Below are positions 36,094-45,749 of a stretch of DNA of 64,000 nt, piece by piece. The notes below the pieces were generated by a model, which worked only from the letters and a program-made list of their open reading frames with translations, ran no database searches and had not been told where the DNA came from. Each line of letters begins with the position of its first letter. Position 1 is the first letter of the stretch. The translations under genes and the position numbers were made by a program. Origin of the DNA: Saksenaea vasiformis B4078 (lineage: Eukaryota > Mucoromycota > Mucoromycetes > Mucorales > Saksenaeaceae); assembly GCA_000697055.1 (NCBI GenBank), contig JNDT01002409.1, forward strand, positions 1-64,000. The letters are read 5' to 3'.

Positions 36094-37193
36094 TATGTGT
36101 GTATCGATCTTGGGCGCTAGACGGATTTCTGGCCTACACCGAAATTCTGGCTACAGCACTTCAGCGTGCCATACGATCTAAGTGCTTCAGGAATTCACCC
36201 AAATCTATGTACTCTGGAAAATTCATAGCATGTATTGTTTCGGAATTGGCTTCAGTTGGTCAGATCATCAAGCCGTCGCTTTTCATCAGTTTACCTTTTG
36301 TTTTTCACTATCTTTCAGAAATGAAAGAATTGATCTGGTCTATGTATATGCATAGTTATATAAATCCTTGCTGATGATACATGCTTCTATATGTTGAAGG
36401 AACCGTGTGGCTACTTTCTCTCCTCCAGCGCCGATCACTCAATCGACTTGTGGGCAAAAGTCTTGCAGGGTGATATATGAAGATTTGTCGACAAACCACA
36501 CTGTTGGTTGTATTGACCACGCTTTCTCCTCCTCTTCCGCCACCACACAAAAAGGAAAGCAAAAGCGGCAACAGTGAGTCCCCGTGCGACTCTGGAACTG
36601 GGCACCGTTGCTCGTGCTGTACCCATCCATTTATTTATACATGATTTCTTCGCAGTTTATGTTTTGTCAGTCTTCTTTCCGAATCTACCGCATAATTTTG
36701 TCAACTTTTCTCGTCCTTCTTCCAATTTTTTTTTTTTTTTGCTATTCGAACAGCAAAGGCCTGTAGCACCGGCAACGATATTTCCGGAAAAAGGAGTTAT
36801 TAAAAATCCGCGAACTACACGGATAAACAGGTTGCCGTTCTAGAAATTGCCCGTTACATTTGCCGTATACCGCCAAATGTCTTCTATGAAACTTTTGGAC
36901 AGTAACAAAGATTTACATGAATCATCCACAAGAGTCTCCGTCCCTGTTGATGAATCCTACTGTGGCTGCGGAGAATATTTGTTATATTCAATATGCACTT
37001 ATTAATTGACAAACATTCACGCTAACAATGATTCTTGCTTGAGTCTTGTTCGATCAGAATAGTCACTCTACCATTTTTGTGTATAAAGCCAGTGCGAAAT
37101 TGCCGCTGATCTCTTCCCCGTCCTTTGGTGTGTTCTACTGACGATCCTCTTCTATGACTTCCACCTCACTACCCTTGTTATATTCTATGCGCC
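36094..37193. other. Intergenic, nothing recognised
   Basis: Contains a T-tract near 36728-36740 and several overlapping short frames on the minus strand (36439-36630) with one hydrophobic stretch. No gene is supported. The 3' part is the bZIP upstream region. Confidence 0.45.
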
Positions 37194-37200
37194 TATAAAA
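37194..37200 (+). promoter_or_regulatory. Candidate TATA box upstream of the bZIP gene
   Basis: TATAAAA, 192 bp upstream of the bZIP start codon. The distance implies a long 5' leader if it is used. Confidence 0.4.
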
Positions 37201-37391
37201 TAATTTTACAATGAGGATGAAAATGTACAGCGCTCAGAATAGGCTGCATTAGACTTCGTTAACAATCATACTCATGGAATAGGGTGGTAAATATTGGTTG
37301 CCAGGTTATTTCGGCGGGGTTTTAATAGCGTCCTTCTAGGAAGTTCGCGCCCCTCGAACACAAGTGCCCTTTTTTATTATTATTTCACACC

Positions 37392-38719
37392 ATGAGCGAC
37401 AAAGCATTTATTGAATGGATATTGCACACAGACTTGGAAGCATCCAATAACAACGCTGTCGCTCCTCCTAATACTACTTTATTGAATACGACCTCTCCTG
37501 ACGATGCCCTGGATGATGCCGAGCTTTTCAAAATGCTTCTTGGCGATGAACTTTCCTCCAGTTCGCAAGACGAAACTTGTCCAAAGACCTCTCACACCGA
37601 ACAAAGACAAATCCAAAGGTTAAACACGCCAGCACAGAGACCGGCACCTAAAGGCGTGCCGCAGGAGCAGGCTTCTGTCCTCGACTTTCGGCCCGTTATC
37701 GACCACGTGCCAGAATCACAGCTGAAGTCAATGACATCGAAAGAACGTAGACAGCTTAGGAACAAAATATCTGCCAGAAATTTCCGGAACAGGCGAAAGG
37801 GTTTGTTGAAGAGGAAGAAATGTGTTTTGTATGCGTTCTAACTCTTATATTAGAGTATATTACCTCGTTGGAAGATCAAGTGGAGAAGCAGAATGATGAA
37901 ATTAGGCAACTTCGATTGGAAGTCAAATGGGCGCACGACAACATCGACAAACTGAGAAAAGAAAACGATGCTTTAAAACTTGAAGTCGTATTCTACAAGG
38001 AACGTACTACGGTGAACGACAACAACAACAACAACAACAACAATTATCTGTCATTCTCTCCAACCGATATGCCTTCTTTAGCTGTTACTGCATCTTCGGA
38101 TTCATCTCTATCAAGTCCACCTCACTTATTCGATGATTGGAACTTTTCCCTGCTGGAGAATACAAACTTATCACATGCAGTCATGCCACAGTGGAACTTT
38201 GGACGTATACTTTCCAAAGAGAATATGGGAGCAATGGCTTCTCCCAATGTGTTATTTCAAAGATTTCCTTTGTTGGCACCAGCTCTTATGTCTATTGTAG
38301 TTAGCCATACGATGACAATGACGACAGCAGACCTCTTAGCGGGTGCACGATTGGCGAACGAACAGAACGCATGGATGATTAAAAATGACTCGTCCATCCG
38401 ACCAAAACAGATAGCACCACTTCTGAGCAAGGAGATGGAAGACGTATGGGAACTTTTGTCATCTTCCGTCCAGCAAGGCGACACAGCTACAGAGGAGCGA
38501 CAATCAATGGCCCAAGTGGAAAACGAGCAAACGGAAACAAAGGAAAATGCACTGGACTGTCGCACAGCGAGCTCGCTCTGCCCTATTTCTTGGATTCAAC
38601 AAACTTTCTTCAAATTTGTCTGCGAAGCATTGGTCGAGCGCGAGCAATTAACTCAACGCTGGTGCAACATGCAATTACCACTTTGTGATCGTTTCCGGCG
38701 CAAGTTGCTCCCAGCCTAA
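37392..38719 (+). CDS. bZIP transcription factor
   Basis: A nuclear DNA-binding regulator of about 424 residues from exons 37392-37800 and 37854-38719. The 53-bp intron falls inside the DNA-binding domain. Joining the exons gives the basic region KERRQLRNKISARNFRNRRK continuing EYITSLEDQV. A leucine zipper with heptad spacing follows (QLRLEVK, DKLRKENDALKLEV). The N-terminal part is acidic (DDALDDAELFKMLLGDEL), consistent with an activation segment. A poly-Asn run encoded by a perfect AAC repeat sits at 38019-38042, right after the zipper. The C-terminal 250 residues include a conserved-looking Trp- and Cys-containing end (CPISWIQQTFFKFVCEALVE). The basic-region spelling resembles fungal factors with NKxSARxFRxRRKEYI. 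Target genes cannot be inferred. Confidence 0.92.
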
Positions 38720-39280
38720 AACGCTTTTGCTCTTCCTTTGTGTAGATAGTTCAGCTCCTCCACCAACCCCATTCCATTTCCATTACAATGTTATTATTAT
38801 TATTATTATTATATAAAGTTTCAAATCTCCATCAGAAGCAGTAAAACAAAGAGAAATGAGGGCGCGGTAACGCTTCTGTTTGCAGTAGCTCGCAGGCGAT
38901 GATGGTCCGCCCGCCTCTGGTAGGGCGGAGATTATTTTTCAGCTAAATCGAAAATGTGAGCTTCTTCGCTACTGTTTCTGTTCGTCAAAAGCAAGATCAT
39001 ACCTAATCAAGATAATACATGCTTATAATGGATGTATCGATGACTTGCATTAAAAAATAACTGTAAAACCTGAGGCAATTTTTGTATTTGTCAGAAGAAA
39101 GTTTATCATATGTAAGTTTCGGACAAGCGTAAAGCTATAATCAAACAGCGTGACATAGAGAGGGGTTTTAGTACATAGTAAGTGAAGGAATTAGAAAATA
39201 AAATAGAAGTAAAAAGAAAACATATACACAGTTAAAAGGTACCAGGAAGCTTTCCAAAATAGCGATATATACATATACAT
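38720..39280. other. Convergent 3' region, with TTA microsatellite
   Basis: The region lies between the 3' ends of the bZIP (+) and RGS (-) genes. A (TTA)n microsatellite occupies 38788-38812, directly followed by TATATAAAG. No gene seen. Confidence 0.6.
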
Positions 39281-40341
39281 TCACCTCCTGGATATCTTCC
39301 TCGCAAACATCTCGAGCCTGCTGTACTTTTTGGCGTCCACACTCTTGCTTCTGGTCCTTGGTAATGGTTTTTCAATACGGTATCTCTCGAAACGATCGTA
39401 TCTGTGATCAAGCCAGGATACGCAAAACGCCTGTACCATTGTTCGTATTGCCTCGGGAGAACCTCTGCCAAGTCCCAGATTACAATCATAGCTACGCTCA
39501 TCTTGACGTTGTAGATGTGACGACAATAAATTAACGACAGTTAAACGCGTTCGTTCCACGGAATAGGGTGTGGAGAGATCCTCTACAAGACCAGAAATGG
39601 AATTAGTCTTTAAGATTCAAACTCAACTTCAACTGACCACAGCTTGCCACCATAAAATCCCATAATGGGCTACTGAGGAACCGACAGTAACTTATGCTTA
39701 ACAATCCAACCACATGTCGTTTAGCAGCTTCAAATGTATTACGTGTTGCGACAGAAGATTGTAAAGATTTAAATATGGCACGATGCGTTCTATCATCAAG
39801 GTTGACTTCGAGAGGGCAATTTCTTGTTAAAAACGCCGCATAGATTCGCTGGGCTGCATCAAGTTGGTCGTCGGGATTGGAAAACGGACAAGCTTGGTAC
39901 TGTTCCACTTCCAGAAAGAAGAACTGGAGATAAAATTAAGTTATTTGTTATTTACAAAAAAAAAACAAGCATCTGAATAGGTATATGGAATTCCTGAATT
40001 ACTTTTTTCCTTACCAGGTTTTCACTACTGTACTCTTCCAATAGGTGGTATAAGTAGAAACCGAGGGGTAGTTTTGATTGTAGCATCGCTCTTAGCCCTT
40101 CTTTTCTGATCTCTGCAATACCGACAAACGTCGGTCTATGGCCTGTATCATGATAGATGGGTGGAGGCGTATTTGTATCATCCATTTCCTGAGATACTGA
40201 CGGTCCGACGCTGTTACGCTTAACGGAAAGGTCGGCTACATTAATCGACGCACGGCTTGATTTTCTGCTTAATTTTGGTTTACATCCTGCGCCTGCATCA
40301 TGATCATAGGAAGGACGACGAACCATTGAAGTTGTCAGCAT
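39281..40341 (-). CDS. RGS-domain protein (G-protein signalling regulator)
   Basis: An RGS domain accelerates GTP hydrolysis by heterotrimeric G-alpha subunits. Exons (complement): 40015-40341, 39638-39923 and 39281-39582, about 304 residues. A Ser-rich, basic N-terminal segment (KPKLSRKSSRASINVADLSV) precedes the domain. It begins about residue 85 with LRAMLQSKLPLGFYLYHLLE, EYSSENL and, across the intron, FFFLEVEQYQ, the alpha4 signature of RGS domains. It continues with AQRIYAAFLTRNCPLEVNLD and ends near SPLWDFM. The C-terminal 100 residues are basic and unrecognised. The start used is ATG 40341 (or 40326), since a long pyrimidine tract and no splice acceptor lie directly upstream. An unexplained coding-like stretch lies at 40420-40607. 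Confidence 0.87.
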
Positions 40342-41734
40342 GTGCGAAGAGAATGACCGAATAAGGAGAAGCAAAAAGAAAAAAGAAAAAACCAGATTTG
40401 TAGATGACAAAAGCTGACTTTATTTTGTTCACGTCGTACACTGTTCGTTAACGAACGAGACCCCGCTTTTTGCCCACATGCATACGCAGTAAAGTAAAGA
40501 TCCTCGTTTTCTACACGCGGGTTCCGGTGTACTACATCGGATTTTATTATTTTTATTAATTCTGGATGGCCCGGTCGATCCTTCAACGATGGTGGGATCA
40601 AAGACATCCATGAGTAAAGCGCTTCTCGTTGTCAATGGAATGTCAGCCACAGTTGTGCGACTGATGCGGTGCTTTGTTCATCTTTTGGAAGTTTAACTAT
40701 CATCTTTCTTTCTTTTTGCACAACATGTAACATTTCGTTTCTTTGATTTCTTTGGATACAGAATACTGAATTGTTACTCGTTCTGACTCCTAAGATTTTG
40801 AACCAAAGATAACAACTTTTTTCTAGCATCTCTGGTCATTTGTGCTTGCGAAAAAAAAAAAAGAGCACGAGAATGGATGATTCCCTAATCTACCAACCGG
40901 AGTTCGGACACTGAAATCGTCCGCCTAACTACACACTAACGTATGGTTAAATCTTTTGGAGACCTCCGGAAAGAGTTAAAGGCGTGTGCGGCCAACGAGC
41001 ATGTTTACATTACCTGGTAAAACACACCCTTTCTGGTTGGGGATAACCTGTCTACCTGAAAACGAGGATCGGAAGTTATCCGGAGCATGGTTTCTTGCAC
41101 CCGTAAAGTCAGTGCATCACAACCTGGAAATTAATTGTCTTACCTTACTTAAATGCATATGCTCTTTTCTTTTTTGGGTTTAAGAAAGAAGAAGAGTTTG
41201 CTCTTGAAATCTTGCATAACGCTACTACTCCAGACAATTGTTCTCTAAACATTTGCATGAAGCCTTTCTGCACCCAATTACAGTATATGATTGTTAACCT
41301 GCCAGGTACCCTACATATACCATTTCTGGCTTGACGATCGAGGCATATATATTTCATGTGTTACTATCGGAATTAACTTCCTCACATGTTGGTCCTGCTA
41401 CTTATTTAGACTGCTAGTAAACATAAAGAAGAATAGTTTTTCAACAGCATTAGTTTAGGTGTTTTATCTGTCATTATCAGAGAAAGTGGCGTGTAGGCCA
41501 TACAATAACGATTAAAAATAACGTAAACCTTGTTCTATTTCAATCATATTGGCCGATTTATGAACAAATACTTACGTAATGAACAATGCATAAGATTCAG
41601 GTATTAGGGGCTGATAGCGGATTCCTTTTCAGTCATCACATTTTGGCTTTACTTACTTTTTTTTCTTAAAAAGAAATTTGCGTTCTCACATGTACCAAAA
41701 TACATTAGGTGTCACTATGTTCAAATTACTTAAG
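40342..41734. other. Upstream of RGS gene, no supported gene
   Basis: A CT-rich leader sits at 40366-40400 (minus-strand sense), a typical fungal promoter feature. At 40420-40650 (-) two frames overlap, one with VENEDLYFTAYACGQKAGSR and the other with PLTTRSALLMDVFDPTIVEG. Neither can be joined in frame to the RGS exons. Nothing else was found to 41734. Confidence 0.4.
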
Positions 41735-42374
41735 CTATTTAACTTTGCCAAGCCGTTTGACAGTTGATCCAAGGCGGAGTCCGAGCTGCAAACCTTTCAT
41801 TAACAGTATGACAGAGTGTGGACACACGTACGAGTCGTTGCATTGAACGACTACCACCATTCCGAGTCGATGATTGATACGCATCTGTAAAATTGATTTC
41901 TTGCCATAATAATCGCACCTGGTGGACCAAAGTATAATGCCTTTTTTATTCGCACATGTAGTTACGATGTTTAATCGTACTGTGATCAACCGCAGAAAGG
42001 AACACACAGATATCACAGCTACGTTGCTATCTCTCTTCCAGTTAACATCCCTGTAATTTTGATAGATCTCCATCTCCTCAGAATTTGCGCCGTACATAAA
42101 ACTTGACTCATTTCCGTTGCTGCATTGCGCTATGAAGATGCCGATATTTTCCGCATCAGCTGGACAAATCGTTCTTTTAACATAGAGAAAATCTAAAAGC
42201 AAATATGACGTCTCTGTTGAAAAGGCCTTCTGACATAAATGGTTCGAAGAAAGGAGCTGCTATTCCTTATTCAAACCTCTGGGTCCTCAAAAACGTAGTC
42301 ATCACATGCTAAATAAAGAATGACATCGTTAACACCGATAGCGTCAAAGATCACATACAGAATATTTCTTTGTG
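41735..42374 (-). other. Unidentified candidate gene, two coding blocks
   Basis: Two minus-strand blocks look coding. The first, 42277-42374, follows an acceptor (TTGATCTAG) and reads QRNILYVIFDAIGVND and LYLACDDYVFEDPE. The second, 41735-42192, follows an acceptor (TTTGCTTTTAG) and reads FLYVKRTICPADAENIGIF, NGNESSFMYGANSEEMEIYQ, DSNVAVISVCSFLRLITVRL and INHRLGMVVVVQC over 150 codons without a stop. The intron between them would join out of phase by one base, so either a splice site is misjudged or the gene is decayed. No family recognised. Confidence 0.4.
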
Positions 42375-43664
42375 CTAGATCAATATTACCTTTATACATT
42401 GCTTACCCAGGAAACAAAGTATTTGTTGAAAACGGCCTCCATTTGTCTTGTGGTTAAATGCGATGGAAGAGACTTAGTCTAAGATTAAGTTTGGAACAAA
42501 GAATAACTGTTGTGAAATCGATGGATTAGCTTACCTGTAATATATTTCTAAAAGCGGCCGCTGAAATCCACGTACATGTCGCAAGCCAAAGGCTATAAAT
42601 CGTGATTTTATAAAATATTTTCTATAATGGGATCTTGTCTTTCTAGTGGTTCCGAAGAGTATTGCACTATGCTATATGTTCAAATCAGAAGCATAAGGCG
42701 CGTCCTTGAAATTTCAGAGCGTTGTTTCAGCTTTTGGGAAGTCGCATTTTCTTAAAATCGAGTATCCTCTTTGGGATTTAAAAAGTTCGTTTGAATGAAT
42801 CACTTGGCCGCTTTTTCAGATACATCATGGCTCCTTGATGGGAATTCACGTAAGTCCCGTGCCAAGAATTTGGCGTTAACCCTTGAAAAGATGCGATCTA
42901 TCGTAAAAGGTTCCTCAAACGATACGGTGATTTGCGTTTGAAATGTAAAACTTAGAGGCCCATTTCAAATTTGGAGTCACTGATGGATCAATGCTCAACT
43001 CCGGAAATCACTGCCAGGCACATTTTGTTTTATCCAGCGGAGAAGATATATATAGTTAGAAGTCCTAAAAGGGCTATAGCAAAAGTGCAAAAACATAACA
43101 AGCGACAACGCTAAGGGTCTCTATGATGTCCGTATCGTTCGTATCAGCTTTTTTTGCATTCGTTTTCCTCATCCTTTTCCTCTTCATATTCCTACAAAGA
43201 GTGGTAAATGACATCGGCAAGTATGCGCTATATTGCGGCTTCTATGCGTATCACCGCTGACTTCACTTTAACCTTTTCAAGTGTCGCTGGCAGCGCTGGC
43301 AGTCATCATCTTCGCTCAAACGCATCGTTTAAAAACGGTTCCTTAACCTTAGCCTTGCTTGAAATCCAGACGTGCGAGGTACCTTCAAGCTTTTCCAGAA
43401 AGTACAAATAGCACCGGCGCAAGAGAGCCTTTGTTGGTTCCTGTATATCGCGAAACTGAGCTAAATGACACCTCCTCCAGAAAAAGCGGTGTTGTCTTTC
43501 GATGGCACGTATGCATAAAAAAAACTGCATGTCATAGTCCGACAAATCCCCGATGTTTCAGTACCCATGCTCAAATCACGGACAAAGCATTTTTTTTTTC
43601 AAAAGCATCGATGCTTTAATGAAAATAATAGAAGAAACAAATTGACACCTGGTGCCTGTAACAC
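42375..43664. other. Intergenic tract with a small coding fragment
   Basis: A minus-strand frame (43545-43306) contains YFLEKLEGTSHVWISSKAKV and KEPFLNDAFERR. This resembles the strand order of a PWWP-type domain, but a stop follows. A splice-acceptor-like CACTCTTTGTAG then precedes EYEEEKDEENE. Too little remains for a gene call. The rest is without features. Confidence 0.35.
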
Positions 43665-43922
43665 TTATGTATTAGATTCCTGTTTCTGACGCACAGTTTC
43701 TCTGTCTTCCTCTGCCAATTCTCTATCAATTCTAGCGCCTCGAGATTCTTGTCGAGATTCATGGATTGGTTGTCTGTGTTTCAAGTACTCATCGAAGCTG
43801 TCGTACATGACGTTGTGACCCTCATTTGCATTCTCGTACTTCTTGCCGGCCGAAAAAGCGGCTTCAAGATGAGCAATTTGTGGATGTTTGCTGTTATCAC
43901 GACGCTGTGATGGGGAAGACAT
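43665..43922 (-). CDS. Small hydrophilic protein, unknown function
   Basis: An 85-codon intronless frame starting MSSPSQRRDNSKHPQIAHLE and containing EAAFSAGKKYENANEGHNVM and YDSFDEYLKHRQPIHESRQE, ending in a Glu/Arg-rich helix. Soluble, charged, with no signal or membrane segment. It lies 85 bp downstream of the POLD4 stop, on the same strand. The in-frame ATG at 44048 would overlap the end of the POLD4 gene, so the internal ATG is preferred. I do not recognise the family. Confidence 0.6.
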   Translation of the reverse strand: MSSPSQRRDNSKHPQIAHLEAAFSAGKKYENANEGHNVMYDSFDEYLKHRQPIHESRQESRGARIDRELAEEDRETVRQKQESNT

Positions 43923-44007
43923 TTTGGTAAAGAAATAAATATTTGGATGCTTGGCGGCATTATTTATTAGAAAACGCAGCGTGATGTTAGTCATCATTAC
44001 ATCACTA

Positions 44008-44589
44008 TTAAACCTGTCCATAGAATAAGCATTCACGTTGACTTCCATCTTCCTTCTCCAAGATAGTTTTGATTCGTTCCGGAGGATTGAGCCCTAAGCG
44101 CTGTGCTCGATCTGCCCAAGGTGGGTTTTAAGTTTCAATAACTAAATTTGAATAGCGCGTTACCCCATCGTTCTTGTCGCGTCATTCCAACACAGGGCCC
44201 GTAGGCATAATTCAGATCGAAAGCTCGTAACTCTTTGTCTGTTTCTGACAAATGTTCTTGATGGACTAAAGATACACATGTATCCAATTCATTTGACAAT
44301 CCAAGTTGTGTACTTTACTTTTGATATCTCTTTCTTTGGCTTTTGGTAATTGTTTACGCTGTAAAAAATCATCATCAATGTGTGGTTCATCGGGAGGATG
44401 ACGGGTATCATGCCCCATCAATTCTTCCTCTTCTTCCTCCTCAATGGCATCATCCTTCTCATGATTCACAGAAATGGGTTTCTCATCGGTGACATGACTC
44501 GATCTCTTTTTGACAGTCCGAAGTGGAGTATCTGTGAGTTTGCTTTGTTTTTTTCGTTTTGTCGAACGGGTTTGTCTTTGAGGTGGCAT
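44008..44589 (-). CDS. POLD4: DNA polymerase delta subunit 4
   Basis: POLD4 (Cdm1 in fission yeast) is the smallest accessory subunit of DNA polymerase delta. Exons (complement): 44319-44589, 44164-44265 and 44008-44111, about 158 residues. The C-terminal family block spans both introns: ETDKELRAFDLNYAYGPCVG then MTRQERWDRAQRLGLNPPER and IKTILE, the signature DLxxxYGPCxGMxRxxRWxRAxxLGLNPP. The N-terminus is basic (MPPQRQTRSTKRKKQSKLTD), in the position where the PCNA-binding motif usually lies, but no canonical QxxLxxFF is visible. A run of six Glu (EEEEEE) follows. The 15 residues after KEDGS are not conserved. Confidence 0.9.
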
Positions 44590-44702
44590 AAACGCAGTCG
44601 AAAAGAATAATAAAAGAAAGAAATGAAACGCTCATAAAAGCATTCCTTTTTTACGAAAGCTTTTAAGTAATGGTATCACATGACATGTCTTCCTTTTTTT
44701 TT

Positions 44703-45749
44703 TCAGTCTGCCTTGGTTTTCCACATCCATCCTGAAAAGTAACTACCCCAGCCTTGCTGCTCTGTGCGTGGAGACGGAGTTTTCTTGCGACCGGAAACAA
44801 ACGACGCCAAAGAATCGTAACTGTCTGTTCTTTCCAATTTTGCACTATCGTCGGCCGACGAAGGTCCGGCATTGGCTGTTTCATCCGTGTGTTTCCCCAA
44901 AGATATCCCTTTGTTGACCAACCCCATAAAAATACCATATGGATGACCATCTACATTGGCGTCTGGTGGCGGTTCAGCTGTTGTAGTCGCTGAAGATGAG
45001 GATGTTGACGTCGTGCCATCCTCGGACTATCCACCAACCAGTGTCAAGAAGCTTGAAAACCCCCATTCGTAACAATACTAACCTTGTTGAACAAGGTATC
45101 GACAATCATCTGTCGCAAAGCTTGGAATCCCTTTTTCCCAAAGACAAAAACGGATTCCTTGACTCGTTGTTGGATCTCAATCAACGTCTTATCGATTTCA
45201 TGCTGATGACTATCTAACCACGGATCCAAGTATGTTGTGTATACTACCATTGTACCCTGTCATATGTCGCATGTATTCGTGTTTATTATTTATTGCTATT
45301 CGCTTCAAAATAGATAGGTCGTTATCTTACCTTGGTTTGTGGCAAAATTAACCATAGCAGGATGATCAGTTTGAATTCAATATAAAATGGAAACCTATAA
45401 ATCCCCCGCCCAGCACCCACTCAGTCCAAATAAATTATAGCTTCCGGTCGACGCACCAGAATAAAAACGTGTCTGTAACCCACTCGGCGACTAGAAACGC
45501 AGTAACGACGACCCAGTATGCCAAGAGTGGTCCGAATTGAGTTTGGTCATCCACCTTGATCGCTTTGTAGCAGACATATGCAGGGTAAAGCTGTAAAAAA
45601 AGTAATTTTGCACTGAAGTAGATCCCAGAAACGAGCATGACGAATAAAGAGAGAAGAAGGACCGCAGCCAGGAAAGACAACCGGCTGCATGAGTGCAAGC
45701 GGAGTTTAATCATTTCCAAAGTCACCAAAAAGGGCTCACCAGGTGTCAT
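44703..45749 (-). CDS. REEP/Yop1 (DP1/TB2/HVA22) ER-shaping protein
   Basis: A hairpin membrane protein that curves endoplasmic reticulum tubules. Exons (complement): 45457-45749, 45331-45394, 45083-45256 and 44703-45026, about 284 residues. The TB2/DP1/HVA22 domain includes LQLYPAYVCYKAIKVDDQTQ, FGPLLAYWVVVTAFLVAEWV, LFWFPFYIEFKLIILLWLIL and PQTKGT, followed by YTTYLDPWLDSHQHEID and an amphipathic helix. The C-terminal 110 residues are Ser/Thr-rich and low complexity, ending SYFSGWMWKTKAD. This layout is closer to animal REEP1-4 than to short yeast Yop1. An acceptor-like CTTTCTTGCAG precedes the chosen ATG (45749), so a 5' UTR intron or an extra first exon may exist. Confidence 0.9.

Noticed and set aside
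40335..40607. A 90-codon frame upstream of the RGS gene as an extra 5' exon
   Set aside because: No acceptor in the right phase exists before the first RGS exon, and a second frame overlaps it; left as unexplained.
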